Source: JAGOBP01 sp046328575
GTDB lineage: Bacteria > Chloroflexota > Anaerolineae > Fen-1058
Length of the DNA stretch: 64,000 bases
Direction: 5' to 3'
NCBI GenBank assembly: GCA_046328575.1
Contig: JAXLWI010000015.1
Span: 10,724 to 74,723, forward strand
Shown: in pieces, positions 47,901 through 54,672 of the stretch
Numbering within the stretch: the stretch's first letter is position 1
Layout: each line of letters opens with the position of its first letter
The notes under the pieces: generated by a model
Database searches by the model: none
What the model was told of the DNA's origin: nothing
Seen by the model: the letters and a program-made list of their open reading frames with translations, nothing else
Translations under genes and position numbers: made by a program

Positions 47901-49480
47901 CCGGTCGTGGTGTGGCACTTGGCGCACTGACCCTCAAAGTGATCGGCCGGTTTATCCGGCGTATGGCAAGCTAGACATTCAGTCTGGTTGGTGTGATCGA
48001 AGTGGGCGGGTTTCCAGACCGCCGTCGTATGGCACGTGCTGCACTGGCCCTCGAAATGTGGCTGCGGCTTATCCTTCGTATGGCATGACGCGCAATCGGC
48101 TTGGCCGGTATGATCGAAGTGGGCGGGTTTCCACACCGCCGTCGAATGGCAGTTGCTGCATTGGCCTTCGAAGTGCGGCTGGGGCTTGTCTTTCGTGTGA
48201 CACGCAACACAGTTGATTTGCCCCGTATGATCGAAATGCGCCGGTTGCCACGCGGTGGTCAAGTGACAATTACTGCACTGCCCTTCAAAGTGATTGACCG
48301 GCTTGTTCTTGGTGTGGCACGCGAGGCAATCCGTGAAGCCGGTGTGATCGAACGTCGCGGGCAGCCACGCGGTCGTCGCGTGACAGCGGCTGCATTGCCC
48401 TTCGAAGTGATTGGCAGGCTTGTCTTTCGTATGGCACGACGCGCAATCGGTGAAGCCGCCGTGATTGAAGTTGGCGGGTTTCCACGCGTTCGTCGCGTGA
48501 CAGGTGCTGCATTGACCGGGGAAGTGATTGTCTGGCGCGTCTTTGGAGTGGCAGGTCACGCAGAATGGAAAGCCCGTGTGATCGAAGTGCGCGGGCTTCC
48601 ACACTTCGGTGGTGTGACAGTTGCTACACTGGCCCGGAAAGTGATTGCTGGGCGCGTCAACTTGATGGCACTTCTGGCAATCGGGAAAATCCTTGTGGTC
48701 GAAACTGGCGGGTTTGAACGCGACATCGGTGTGACAACGATCGCACGTCACACCGACCTGTTCAAACTTGCCTTGATGTTTGTCTTCGTGGCAACTCACG
48801 CACGTTGCCGAAAGGCCCTGCGTCTTGCCATCAACGTGACAGGTGTTGCAGGCGATCTCGGCGTGTTTGCCGCTGAACGGCGGGCGATGTTTATCGCGCA
48901 GTTCCGGCGGAATGGTGATCGTGCGCGCGGCAATCTCACCCATACTCGATTGATCGCCCGTGCCCCCCGATCCGCCGCTCACGATGAGGAGCAGCTGGCC
49001 GATCGAGATGTTGAGATCCGCAGCCGCTTCGGCGATGGCCTTGCTCAGCCGGATCACCCGATCGAGATTGGGATTCGAGCCGCCGGTTTGCTGCCACTTC
49101 GTTAGATCGGTGACTGCCCGCAGCGCCAGTCGGGCGAGTTCGGTTCGCAGGTCGCCCTGCTCCCCAGCGGGCAGCGCCGTGATCGATCGGGTGGCTTCGA
49201 TCAACGCCGTTTCCACCTCGCCCAGCGCCACGTTCATTCGATCGGTATTCAGCACCTGTTGAAGGTCGTCCAGCCGATGCTGCAAAGAGTCCAGTTCAAG
49301 CCGGGCATGGCCGACTGGATCGGGCGTGAGGCCGTGGCTAATTTGTTCAAGGGCGAGTTTAACGGGATACAAACCGTCGCCCGGCAGACTAGCCTGAGCG
49401 ACGGACGCAAAGATAATCGTTAAGGCGCAAACGAGCAGGAAGACAATTCCGATGATGGCAAACGTGCGTAGGCGGCGCAT
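41966..49480 (-). CDS. Giant secreted multiheme cytochrome c, 118 CXXCH motifs
   Basis: A 2504-residue protein. It has a signal peptide or N-anchor (about 1-30, ending A-Q-A), a DUF5667-like domain (31-180) and the first CXXCH at residue 211. Four leading motifs are followed from residue 285 by 54 units of 39 residues and one of 37, each with two CXXCH and with His at unit positions 17 and 35, and an end segment of 77 residues with four CXXCH. Total 118 motifs; lengths sum exactly to 2504. Alternating units end in F/Y/W-x-G-Q and carry a conserved A-W-Q-P-A. The extra histidines equal the CXXCH number, as needed for bis-His hemes. It stops at G-G-G-D, where the 32-heme paralog continues for a 36-residue tail. 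No Ccm maturation genes are in the window. It is expected to act outside the membrane as an electron wire or capacitor (inference). Confidence 0.93.
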   Translation of the reverse strand: MRRLRTFAIIGIVFLLVCALTIIFASVAQASLPGDGLYPVKLALEQISHGLTPDPVGHARLELDSLQHRLDDLQQVLNTDRMNVALGEVETALIEATRSITALPAGEQGDLRTELARLALRAVTDLTKWQQTGGSNPNLDRVIRLSKAIAEAAADLNISIGQLLLIVSGGSGGTGDQSSMGEIAARTITIPPELRDKHRPPFSGKHAEIACNTCHVDGKTQGLSATCVSCHEDKHQGKFEQVGVTCDRCHTDVAFKPASFDHKDFPDCQKCHQVDAPSNHFPGQCSNCHTTEVWKPAHFDHTGFPFCVTCHSKDAPDNHFPGQCSTCHATNAWKPANFNHGGFTDCASCHTKDKPANHFEGQCSRCHATTAWLPATFDHTGFTDCLACHTKNKPVNHFEGQCSNCHLTTAWQPAHFDHTGQINCVACHTKDKPQPHFEGQCSNCHSTAVWKPAHFDHTGQADCASCHTKDKPQPHFEGQCSTCHTTAVWKPAHFDHTNQTECLACHTPDKPADHFEGQCAKCHTTTGWRPAHFDHTGYVFCITCHQTDAPINHFPGQCSNCHATNQWKPANFNHTGFSDCASCHTKDKPQPHFEGQCSLCHITNAWLPASFNHTGQSECLACHTVDKPANHFDGQCSTCHTTTAWKPATFDHTGQTNCASCHTKDKPANHFEGQCSTCHTTNAWTPASMDHTGLTDCVSCHTADKPAPHFDGQCSKCHSTGAWTPATFDHTGQTDCLACHSTDKPNPHFDGQCSTCHTTNAWQPATFDHTGQTDCQSCHTPDRPANHFPGQCSTCHTTTAWQPANFDHTGFSDCAACHTNDKPNPHFEGPCSSCHTTSAWTPPSVNHQGLTDCIACHTTDKPNPHFDGQCSLCHATNAWQPAHFDHTNQTDCLACHTPDKPQPHFEGQCSTCHTTAGWLPATFDHTGQTDCASCHTPDKPANHFPGQCSQCHATTSWQPATFNHTGFTDCQACHMPDKPANHFEGQCSTCHTTNAWLPANFNHVGQTDCLSCHTADKPTPHFEGQCSACHTTNAWLPANFDHAGQTDCLSCHTSDRPAIHWPGQCSSCHTTNAWQRANVSHLGLTDCAACHTSDKPANHFPGQCSQCHNTSAWQPANFDHTGFTDCQACHTPDKPANHFPGQCSNCHTTSAWQPATFDHTGQTDCQSCHTPDRPANHYAGQCSNCHTTTAWQPATFDHAGQTECLTCHTNDRPANHFPGQCSTCHTTTAWQPATFDHAGQTECLSCHTPDRPANHFPGQCSSCHSTTAWQPANFNHTGFTDCQACHTSDKPNPHFEGQCSLCHTTNAWQPAHFDHTNQTDCLACHTTDKPQPHFEGQCSTCHTTASWLPATFDHSNAADCAACHTPDRPANHFPGQCSTCHSTTAWQPANFNHTGFTDCASCHTPDKPANHWSGQCSSCHTTNAWQPPAVNHTGLTDCAVCHTVNAPPNHYPGQCSACHTTDAWQPANFNHTGFTDCASCHTPDKPANHFPGQCSTCHNTGGWTPANFNHTGFTDCQACHAVNAPPNHFPGQCSQCHSTSAWQPANFNHTGFTDCQACHTSDRPANHWPGQCSSCHLTSAWQPPVVNHTGLTDCAVCHTVDKPANHFPGQCSQCHTTNAWQPANFDHTGFTDCQACHTPDRPANHYPGQCDLCHTTNAWQPASFNHAGQLDCLSCHTADRPPIHFPGQCSQCHSTTAWQPANFSHVGMTDCAACHSTVAPANHYPGQCSQCHNTTAWQPASFNHTGFTDCQACHAVNAPPNHYPGQCSTCHTIGGWLPANFNHTGFTDCQSCHTPDRPANHWPGQCGTCHTTNAWQPATFDHTGQTDCVACHSNNAPPNHFPGQCSQCHNTSSWNQVTFNHTGFTDCQACHTSDRPANHYPGQCSSCHITANWTTVSFNHTGFTDCASCHTNNAPPNHYPGQCSQCHVTTGWQPVNVNHTGLIDCLACHTIDRPPVHFPGQCSTCHTTTAWQPASVNHIGLTDCLACHTPDKPANHFDGQCSTCHNTVAWQPANFNHTGQIDCQACHIPDRPANHFPGQCSQCHSTSAWQPATFNHAGFTDCQACHAVNAPPNHYPGQCSTCHTTNAWQPTTFNHSGFTDCVSCHTNDKPANHFPGQCSSCHSTSAWQPANVNHTGLTDCQACHIPDRPANHYPGQCSQCHTTTAWQPANFNHAGFTDCASCHSGDKPANHFPGQCSTCHTTNAWIPANFNHTGFTDCQACHTSDRPANHWPGQCSSCHTTSAWQPAVVNHTGLTDCAACHSVNAPPNHYPGQCSQCHNTSSWGNVNFNHTGFTDCQACHTPDRPANHWPGQCSSCHVTSAWQPAFVNHTGLTNCVSCHTNNAPPNHYPGQCSQCHTTTAWQPANFNHTGFTDCQSCHLPQRPPNHYPGQCSTCHNTSSWGNVNFNHTGFTDCQSCHTRPANHFPGQCSQCHSTNAWQPANFNHTFPLNHGDANGVCSKCHLNNDTTTYTCATCHNYTQMDQKHREVNNYNHNCVTCHQDGGGD

Positions 49481-49516
49481 TGTTTGAATTTGATTTGAGA
49501 AAGTTGGCGTCTGTGC

Positions 49517-49522
49517 ATTATA
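49517..49522 (-). promoter_or_regulatory. -10 element for the giant cytochrome gene
   Basis: A perfect TATAAT on the minus strand, 37 bases before the ATG at 49480, downstream of the terminator at 49551. The -35 (TTCTTA at 17 bases) is weak, as expected for an activated promoter. No Shine-Dalgarno is visible before the ATG. Confidence 0.5.
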
Positions 49523-49550
49523 GTCGCATTAAACAAAAATAAGAAACGGC

Positions 49551-49579
49551 AAAAAAGGGCAGACTTTTAGCCTGCCCTT
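49551..49579 (-). terminator. Intrinsic terminator after the FAD oxidoreductase
   Basis: On the minus strand AAGGGCAG (49579-49572), a nine-base loop, CTGCCCTT (49562-49555) and a run of T. It separates the oxidoreductase operon from the giant cytochrome gene. Confidence 0.9.
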
Positions 49580-49587
49580 AAGGGTAG
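49572..49587. promoter_or_regulatory. Dyad CTGCCC-TTAA-GGGTAG upstream of the giant gene
   Basis: CTGCCC-TTAA-GGGTAG has one mismatch between arms and sits about 50-65 bases upstream of the -10. It overlaps one arm of the terminator, so its dyad could be partly a by-product; the match to the other two sites is the reason to consider it. Confidence 0.4.
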
Positions 49588-49599
49588 TTTCATTTTTGA

Positions 49600-50934
49600 T
49601 TAAACTTTACCTTCGCGTTTGAGGCGAGTCCAGGTGTCCATAACTGCGACCGACATGGCCGTTCCACCGGACATAAGTTGCTTTTTCACTCGTTCTACGT
49701 TGATCCGGCGCTCAATCAGGTCGCGGAGGGGATCGGCGAGGCGTTGATTGCCCAGCAGCAACGCTCCTACAATGACGTTGTCGCGCACAATCAACCGCTG
49801 CGATGAAGTACCGTCGTCGGCCCAGGCGCTGGTGTAGCCGGTGCCCGCCGTCGAAGTCCACACCTCGCTGGCACCGCGCGAGATGAACGACAGTTCTTCG
49901 GCGTCGGTGTCGTCACGCCCGGCGGCGGCCACCTGCCCGATCGCCGTGAGGTGCAGACCGAACAACAGGGCCGCGTTAAAGGGCACGCCTTTGCGATAAG
50001 GCTGTTTGAGTCCGGACATGTTCTGCGCCGCAATCCGGCCTGAGGCAATAGCCGTGGGCCACAGGCTGTCTACACGCTTTTCGCCGCTCCATGTGTCGTA
50101 GATCTGCGCACAGTCACCCGCCGCGTAGACATTGGGGAGGTTGGTCTGGAGGTATTCGTCGGTCAGAATGCCGCGATCGACCTCTAGCGATGTGCCTTTC
50201 GCCAGCGACAGATTCGGCTTCACACCGATCGCCACGCCAACAACATCGCAGGGAATGACCTCGCCCTTGTTCGTTTTCAGGGCGGCTACGCGGCCATTTT
50301 CGCCACAGATTTCGCTCGTTTCGTGGCCGTAGTGGATGTTGACACCGTGATGCAGGATTTGTTTTTCGACCAACTTGGATTCTTGATCGTTTAACAACGC
50401 CGACCAGAGGTTGTTCTTGCGCACCAGATAGTGCGTCTCGACCTTGTGATGTGCCAGCCCTTCAGCCATTTCCAGCGCCGTGATACCACCGCCCACCACC
50501 ACCGCCGATCGGGCCGTCTTGGCCCGCTGAAGAATCTCCAACGTATTGTCGAGATTATCGAGATACACGATCCCGTCTAAATTACCGCCCGGAAATGGCG
50601 CTTTGACAGCCGTAGCGCCAACGGCAATCAACAGCGCATCGTACAATAAGCCGCGCCCGTTGGCTAACTGAACCGTGCGCCGCTCAAAATCGATCTTCTC
50701 AGCGCGACTGGTGATCAACTCGATTCGATGCTGGGTGTACCACTCCGGCTTGCGCGCCAACGATTGTTCAACCGACACTTCATGGATCAGAATGTAAGCC
50801 AGGCCAGGCCGACTGTACATCGGATACTTTTCGTCGGACACCATGGTGATGTTAGCGCGCGCGTCACGCCGCCGCAGTTCTTCGGCAGCCGTCACACCCG
50901 CCGCTCCATTGCCGATAATCACATATTGACGCAT
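49600..50934 (-). CDS. FAD/NAD(P)-dependent oxidoreductase (nitrite/rubredoxin-reductase-like)
   Basis: A 444-residue two-dinucleotide-domain flavoprotein. FAD site G-N-G-A-A-G (8-13), NAD(P) site V-V-V-G-G-G-I-T-A-L-E-M (about 144-155), and V-Y-A-A-G-D-C-A-Q (about 265-273), as in NirB N-terminal and rubredoxin-reductase-type enzymes. No redox CXXC pair is present. No signal peptide: cytoplasmic side. It is the last gene of the cytochrome b-12-heme-ferredoxin unit, 45 bases after the ferredoxin, and ends at a terminator. It likely exchanges electrons between NAD(P)H and the ferredoxin. Confidence 0.88.
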   Translation of the reverse strand: MRQYVIIGNGAAGVTAAEELRRRDARANITMVSDEKYPMYSRPGLAYILIHEVSVEQSLARKPEWYTQHRIELITSRAEKIDFERRTVQLANGRGLLYDALLIAVGATAVKAPFPGGNLDGIVYLDNLDNTLEILQRAKTARSAVVVGGGITALEMAEGLAHHKVETHYLVRKNNLWSALLNDQESKLVEKQILHHGVNIHYGHETSEICGENGRVAALKTNKGEVIPCDVVGVAIGVKPNLSLAKGTSLEVDRGILTDEYLQTNLPNVYAAGDCAQIYDTWSGEKRVDSLWPTAIASGRIAAQNMSGLKQPYRKGVPFNAALLFGLHLTAIGQVAAAGRDDTDAEELSFISRGASEVWTSTAGTGYTSAWADDGTSSQRLIVRDNVIVGALLLGNQRLADPLRDLIERRINVERVKKQLMSGGTAMSVAVMDTWTRLKREGKV

Positions 50935-50979
50935 AAGTCTCTTTTAGCGAAGATTCGTATGAATCAGTGGGTTAGTTAC

Positions 50980-51888
50980 TCAACGCCCGGTCCGACTGGT
51001 CACCACTCGCGGCTCCGGCACATTGGAGACCGCTTTGTCTTTCGGGCGCAGCACCGTTTGAGTGCTGGGCGGACGCGAACTGACCGGAATATCATCGTAG
51101 AGCGGAATCGGCTCGGAGTGGTGCGTCTCTTGCACGGGCAGATTGACGCGCTCCATAACGGCCATGTAGAGTTCTTCATTCAATGCGCGAATGCGATCAT
51201 CGGCAGGCACGCGGATCATCGCACCAGTCGGACATTCTTTCACGCAGGCACTTTCTCCGTAGCCTTTGCACAGATCGCACTTGTCGGCGCGCATCAAGGG
51301 CGTGGGCGCTTGCGGAATCGTCACCCCGTCCGTCGATTCCCACCGCAGCGTGCCGCGCGGACACTTCTCGATGCACAGGCCGCACTTCACACACCGATCA
51401 TCGTCGACGAGTTTGCCTTCGCGGGCGTAATCACGCACCTGAATGCCGACCGGACAGTTGTAGCCGCAGATGCCGCACTGCACACAGCGCGTGGCATCGG
51501 CGGCGACGCGCCCTTCGATGACGGGTTGATGGCCGTTGCCGAGGCCGCGGGCTTGTGAAACGACCCGCTTGAAGAAGCCTTCGCGCTTTTGATGCTCGCG
51601 CGGCAGCAAGACGATGACACCGTACGGGCACGCCTCGACGCACTTGTTGCAGCCGCGACAGGCATCCGAAACGAAGGTCTTGCCGTCGTGCAGATGCATC
51701 CCGTCGAGATGACAAGCGGTGACGCACGGCTGATCGGGGCAATTGCGGCACACGTCCGGCAGTTGATAGTGGCCGAACACCGCGCCCGTCATCGTCATAC
51801 GCGCTCGACCGTGCCGCGTGCGACAGGCATCGACGCACACGTCACAGTTGATGCATTTACCTAAGTCTCGAATTAAGACTTCTCTCAC
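50980..51888 (-). CDS. Multi-cluster 4Fe-4S ferredoxin
   Basis: A 302-residue soluble iron-sulfur protein. Cysteine groups are C-I-N-C-D-V-C-V-D-A-C, C-R-N-C-P-D-Q-P-C-V-T-A-C, C-R-G-C-N-K-C-V-E-A-C-P, C-V-Q-C-G-I-C-G-Y-N-C-P, C-V-K-C-G-L-C-I-E-K-C-P and C-D-L-C-K-G-Y-G-E-S-A-C-V-K-E-C-P: room for about six [4Fe-4S] clusters. The GTG at 51888 (M-R-E-V-L) has GGGG eight bases before it; the TTG at 51906 is also possible. It links the flavoprotein to the cytochromes. Confidence 0.88.
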   Translation of the reverse strand: MREVLIRDLGKCINCDVCVDACRTRHGRARMTMTGAVFGHYQLPDVCRNCPDQPCVTACHLDGMHLHDGKTFVSDACRGCNKCVEACPYGVIVLLPREHQKREGFFKRVVSQARGLGNGHQPVIEGRVAADATRCVQCGICGYNCPVGIQVRDYAREGKLVDDDRCVKCGLCIEKCPRGTLRWESTDGVTIPQAPTPLMRADKCDLCKGYGESACVKECPTGAMIRVPADDRIRALNEELYMAVMERVNLPVQETHHSEPIPLYDDIPVSSRPPSTQTVLRPKDKAVSNVPEPRVVTSRTGR

Positions 51889-51963
51889 CGATAACCCCGC
51901 TCGCAATTAACAAGTAGCACTGAACAAGTAATACGTTAATCACACTAAGATATTTCACATGGC

Positions 51964-52962
51964 TTATTGTTCATGCGTTTTTCCATCCGCATGGCACTTC
52001 ATGCAATCGCTGAATTCTGGAATGCCCGCATTCACATGCGTGACGCGATCTTCTTCGGCATTGTGCGCGTGGCAGTTGTAGCACGTATATTCCGTGTAAG
52101 TCTTGGTATGACACGTCGCGCAGGCAATCTCGCCCTCGCCGCCGTGATCGATCGGGAACGTGTGTTTCTTCAACTCCGCCGGTGTCCAGGCCACGATCGT
52201 ATGACAGGCCGCACAATCGGTACCGAACATGCCTTTGTGAATCTCTGGATCGGCATGACAGGTGGCGCAATCAGCCTTGGCTTGCGTAAAAGTGCCGTTG
52301 GTGTGGCACTGCGTGCACTTGACTTGCGCATGCCCGCCGACCAGTCTGAACGTGTGATGATCAAACGGATCGAGTTTCTGATGGCAGGCCAGACAATCGG
52401 CGCTGTACTTAGCCACGTGCTTATCGACAAAAGCATTGTCGACTTTGCGATGGCACGTTTCACATGTCGACAGGCTGAACGCGTACGCCGCACTCGATTG
52501 GTCGTGGCAGTCCTGACAGTTGAACTGTTTGCCGTCCGGCCATTTCTGATGCTTCACCAGACTGTAGCCCGTCTGCTCGTGTGGAAACGTCAACATGGCC
52601 TTGGTCGTCTGGTTCGCTTGCCGCCCCTCGTGTTCAACGTGGCACAGCTGGCATTCGTGCGTCTGCTTCAACACACCATGCACGCCGGTACTCGTTTGGC
52701 GTTCAGTGGCCACATTTGTGTGGCAGGTTTCACACAAATCGGCTGTAACGCCCAGCCACGGCGCATGGCAAAACTCACAGCGACCTTCAAACTCAGCGTG
52801 CGATTTGAAGTTTTGCAGCGGCTGACGCTCGACGCCTTGAGCGGACAATTGCCCTGGACTGAAAAGCACGCCGCCCAGCACAGCCGTCGCCGCCAACATC
52901 CCGACGATGAAGACCAACGCCGCGATACAACCCGGCAGTGAGAAAAACGGATGGCGCTTCAT
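51964..52962 (-). CDS. Membrane-anchored 12-heme cytochrome c
   Basis: A 332-residue protein. A hydrophobic segment at about residues 9-30 gives a signal anchor, and 12 CXXCH motifs follow (C-E-F-C-H first, C-M-K-C-H last). Extra histidines in H-E-x-x-L, H-H-T-F and similar contexts can serve as axial ligands. It is not built from the 39-residue unit of the giants. The start at 52962 overlaps the cytochrome b stop as TGATG, showing coupling; longer starts are unlikely. Probable electron acceptor for the b cytochrome on the outer side of the membrane. Confidence 0.9.
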   Translation of the reverse strand: MKRHPFFSLPGCIAALVFIVGMLAATAVLGGVLFSPGQLSAQGVERQPLQNFKSHAEFEGRCEFCHAPWLGVTADLCETCHTNVATERQTSTGVHGVLKQTHECQLCHVEHEGRQANQTTKAMLTFPHEQTGYSLVKHQKWPDGKQFNCQDCHDQSSAAYAFSLSTCETCHRKVDNAFVDKHVAKYSADCLACHQKLDPFDHHTFRLVGGHAQVKCTQCHTNGTFTQAKADCATCHADPEIHKGMFGTDCAACHTIVAWTPAELKKHTFPIDHGGEGEIACATCHTKTYTEYTCYNCHAHNAEEDRVTHVNAGIPEFSDCMKCHADGKTHEQ

Positions 52963-53783
52963 CAGAACAACTTCACGGCGCCGTAATAGAGTGTGCCGAT
53001 CACATGTAGAAACGCCGATAGAAACAGCGTCACGCCTAACGGCACGTGCACGGTATGCCACGCGCTCATCAACCGGTGCGCCGAATGCAGTGTGGCGATC
53101 TGCCGCTCCAATTCACGGCGGCGGCGCAGCAAGCGCGACAACTCTTTGGAATACTGTCGCTCATCCCGATCGAGTTGACCCAGTTGCCGATTGAGATCGC
53201 GGCGATAGCGCCAGTCGGTCAACGCGCGGCTCATGATACTGCCCACTGAATCCCGCTGCAGTTCGGCGCGCCGCGCCGCATCGGCTTCGACGATGGCCTG
53301 CACGCGAACCGATCGGGCAGCTGTAAACTGATCGATGGCGGTTTGCACTTCGGCTTCTTGCTCGGACACTTCGCTCAGACTCAATTCGGCACCGGCGCGT
53401 GAGCGCGGAATCGCCGTGTACAGATAGCGCCCGACAAAACCGCTGCCCACCACAATCGCGGTGAAGATCATCGACAGTCCTGCCAGGCCGTTGAACTCGA
53501 AGGCGCTGTGGGCCAACACCAACGCCGGTCCCACAATGCCAGTGAAAATGTGAAACGACAGCCACGCACGCAAACGCCCCACCTGAAAGCTTTTGACGCG
53601 CTTGCGAAACGTGTACAGCACCTCCGTCATCAACATCATCGTCATGCCGACGATGCCCATGACGTGGCCCAATGGATCACTGCCGCGCGGCGAGCCGAAA
53701 TATTCATAGGCCAGATAAGCCGCCCCTACCACCAGCACGGCGAAAAAACTCCATTCCAATTCCCGGTTCGATTGTTCGACCAA
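52962..53783 (-). CDS. Membrane b-type cytochrome with coiled-coil insert
   Basis: A 273-residue membrane protein with about five helices. Candidate b-heme ligands occur in helices containing S-F-H-I-F-T-G...L-V-L-A-H-S-A-F and A-W-H-T-V-H-V-P...F-L-H-V-I-G-T. Between the fourth and fifth helices lies a charged coiled coil of about 120 residues (rich in R, E and Q). It begins with TTG at 53783 with GGGGAG eight bases upstream. As the first gene of the unit it would carry electrons across the membrane to the 12-heme protein. No quinone site is identifiable by eye. Confidence 0.8.
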   Translation of the reverse strand: MVEQSNRELEWSFFAVLVVGAAYLAYEYFGSPRGSDPLGHVMGIVGMTMMLMTEVLYTFRKRVKSFQVGRLRAWLSFHIFTGIVGPALVLAHSAFEFNGLAGLSMIFTAIVVGSGFVGRYLYTAIPRSRAGAELSLSEVSEQEAEVQTAIDQFTAARSVRVQAIVEADAARRAELQRDSVGSIMSRALTDWRYRRDLNRQLGQLDRDERQYSKELSRLLRRRRELERQIATLHSAHRLMSAWHTVHVPLGVTLFLSAFLHVIGTLYYGAVKLF

Positions 53784-53824
53784 GCGTTGTGCTCCCCAGC
53801 GGCAGTCTCTCGATTAGTCGCCAG

Positions 53825-53852
53825 ATGATACATCGAGTTACGGTTAAGGCAA
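53825..53852 (-). promoter_or_regulatory. Promoter of the cytochrome b-12-heme-ferredoxin operon
   Basis: On the minus strand TTGCCT (53847-53852), a 16-base spacer and TATCAT (53825-53830), 42 bases before the TTG start. The dyad at 53859 lies seven bases upstream of the -35. Confidence 0.6.
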
Positions 53853-53858
53853 GCAAGA

Positions 53859-53874
53859 CTACCCGAATGGGTAG
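53859..53874. promoter_or_regulatory. Perfect dyad CTACCC-GAAT-GGGTAG next to the -35
   Basis: Perfect 6-4-6 inverted repeat CTACCC-GAAT-GGGTAG centred about 48 bases upstream of the expected transcription start, a typical activator position. Variants occur upstream of both giant cytochrome genes. Confidence 0.6.
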
Positions 53875-53941
53875 CCGCCTCGCCAATCGGGAGTAGGCAG
53901 AGCGCATTAAAGTAGATTGAGTGTTGGGAGAAAGGTCCTGT

Positions 53942-54622
53942 CTACTTCGTCGAGGCGGCTGGGCGGAATCGAGCCAAAGCGGCGACAACAGCGGCGTCAG
54001 TAACTTGATCGAAGTGCTCATAGTGGCCGCTGACCGACCAAAAGTCATATGGCGCGAACAGCATCTCCACGCGATCGGCCAGGTGCTGCAACCTGGGTTT
54101 GATCAGCGCCGGTCCGATCGGCACGGCGGCGATTAAGCGCGCGATCGGTAAGGCGCGCACCGCTCGCAAGGCCGCGATCAACGTCGAGCCAGTTGCGACG
54201 CCATCGTCGATCACAATCACAATCTGATCGATCATATTCAACGGGGCGCAGCCGCGGCGATAGATCTGCGCCCGACGTTTCATCTCAGCCCGCTGGCGAT
54301 CGATCTCACGCTGCAGATAAGCGTGCGAGACCCACAGGTGGCGAATCAATTCGTCGTCCAACAGCGTGGTGCCGTCTTCGGCGACAGCGCCGATGGCGAG
54401 TTCGGGATTGTCGGGCGCGGTGAGTTTATGGGTGAGGCAGACATCCAGCGGAGCATTGAGGGCGGCGGCTACTTCGGCCGCGACGATGACCCCGCCGCGC
54501 GGAATGCCGAGCACGACGACGGGCTGCCGCGCCTCACGGACATCGCTCAGTGCGGCGGCCAACTGTCGACCGGCATCCACACGATCTTCAAACATGATCG
54601 GTTGTGTCCGCTTGGCCCGCAT
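53942..54622 (-). CDS. Phosphoribosyltransferase-family protein
   Basis: A 226-residue PRTase fold. The PRPP loop is V-I-V-I-D-D-G-V-A-T-G-S-T, and the hood region is V-V-L-G-I-P-R-G-G-V-I-V-A. It resembles the stand-alone PRTases annotated as predicted phosphoribosyltransferases, sometimes fused to dienelactone hydrolase; the base substrate is unknown. The reading frame ends at 53942, 67 bases before the cytochrome operon dyad. It is followed upstream by thpR in the same direction. Confidence 0.85.
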   Translation of the reverse strand: MRAKRTQPIMFEDRVDAGRQLAAALSDVREARQPVVVLGIPRGGVIVAAEVAAALNAPLDVCLTHKLTAPDNPELAIGAVAEDGTTLLDDELIRHLWVSHAYLQREIDRQRAEMKRRAQIYRRGCAPLNMIDQIVIVIDDGVATGSTLIAALRAVRALPIARLIAAVPIGPALIKPRLQHLADRVEMLFAPYDFWSVSGHYEHFDQVTDAAVVAALARFRPAASTK

Positions 54623-54672
54623 CGACGCGGGCGGCCGAGGCTCAACGCCAGACTCTCGTCCAGCGCGAGCGC

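Noticed and set aside
39400..49100. Many long plus-strand open frames opposite the giant cytochromes, with repeated Val/Ala/Gly/Arg-rich segments
   Set aside because: They are antisense shadows of the 117-bp coding repeat, lack ribosome sites and follow its period; the minus-strand CXXCH frame is continuous and meaningful.
53859..53874. The CTACCC/GGGTAG dyad as a terminator for the phosphoribosyltransferase gene
   Set aside because: The stem is only six base pairs with no T-tract on either strand, and it sits next to a good promoter.
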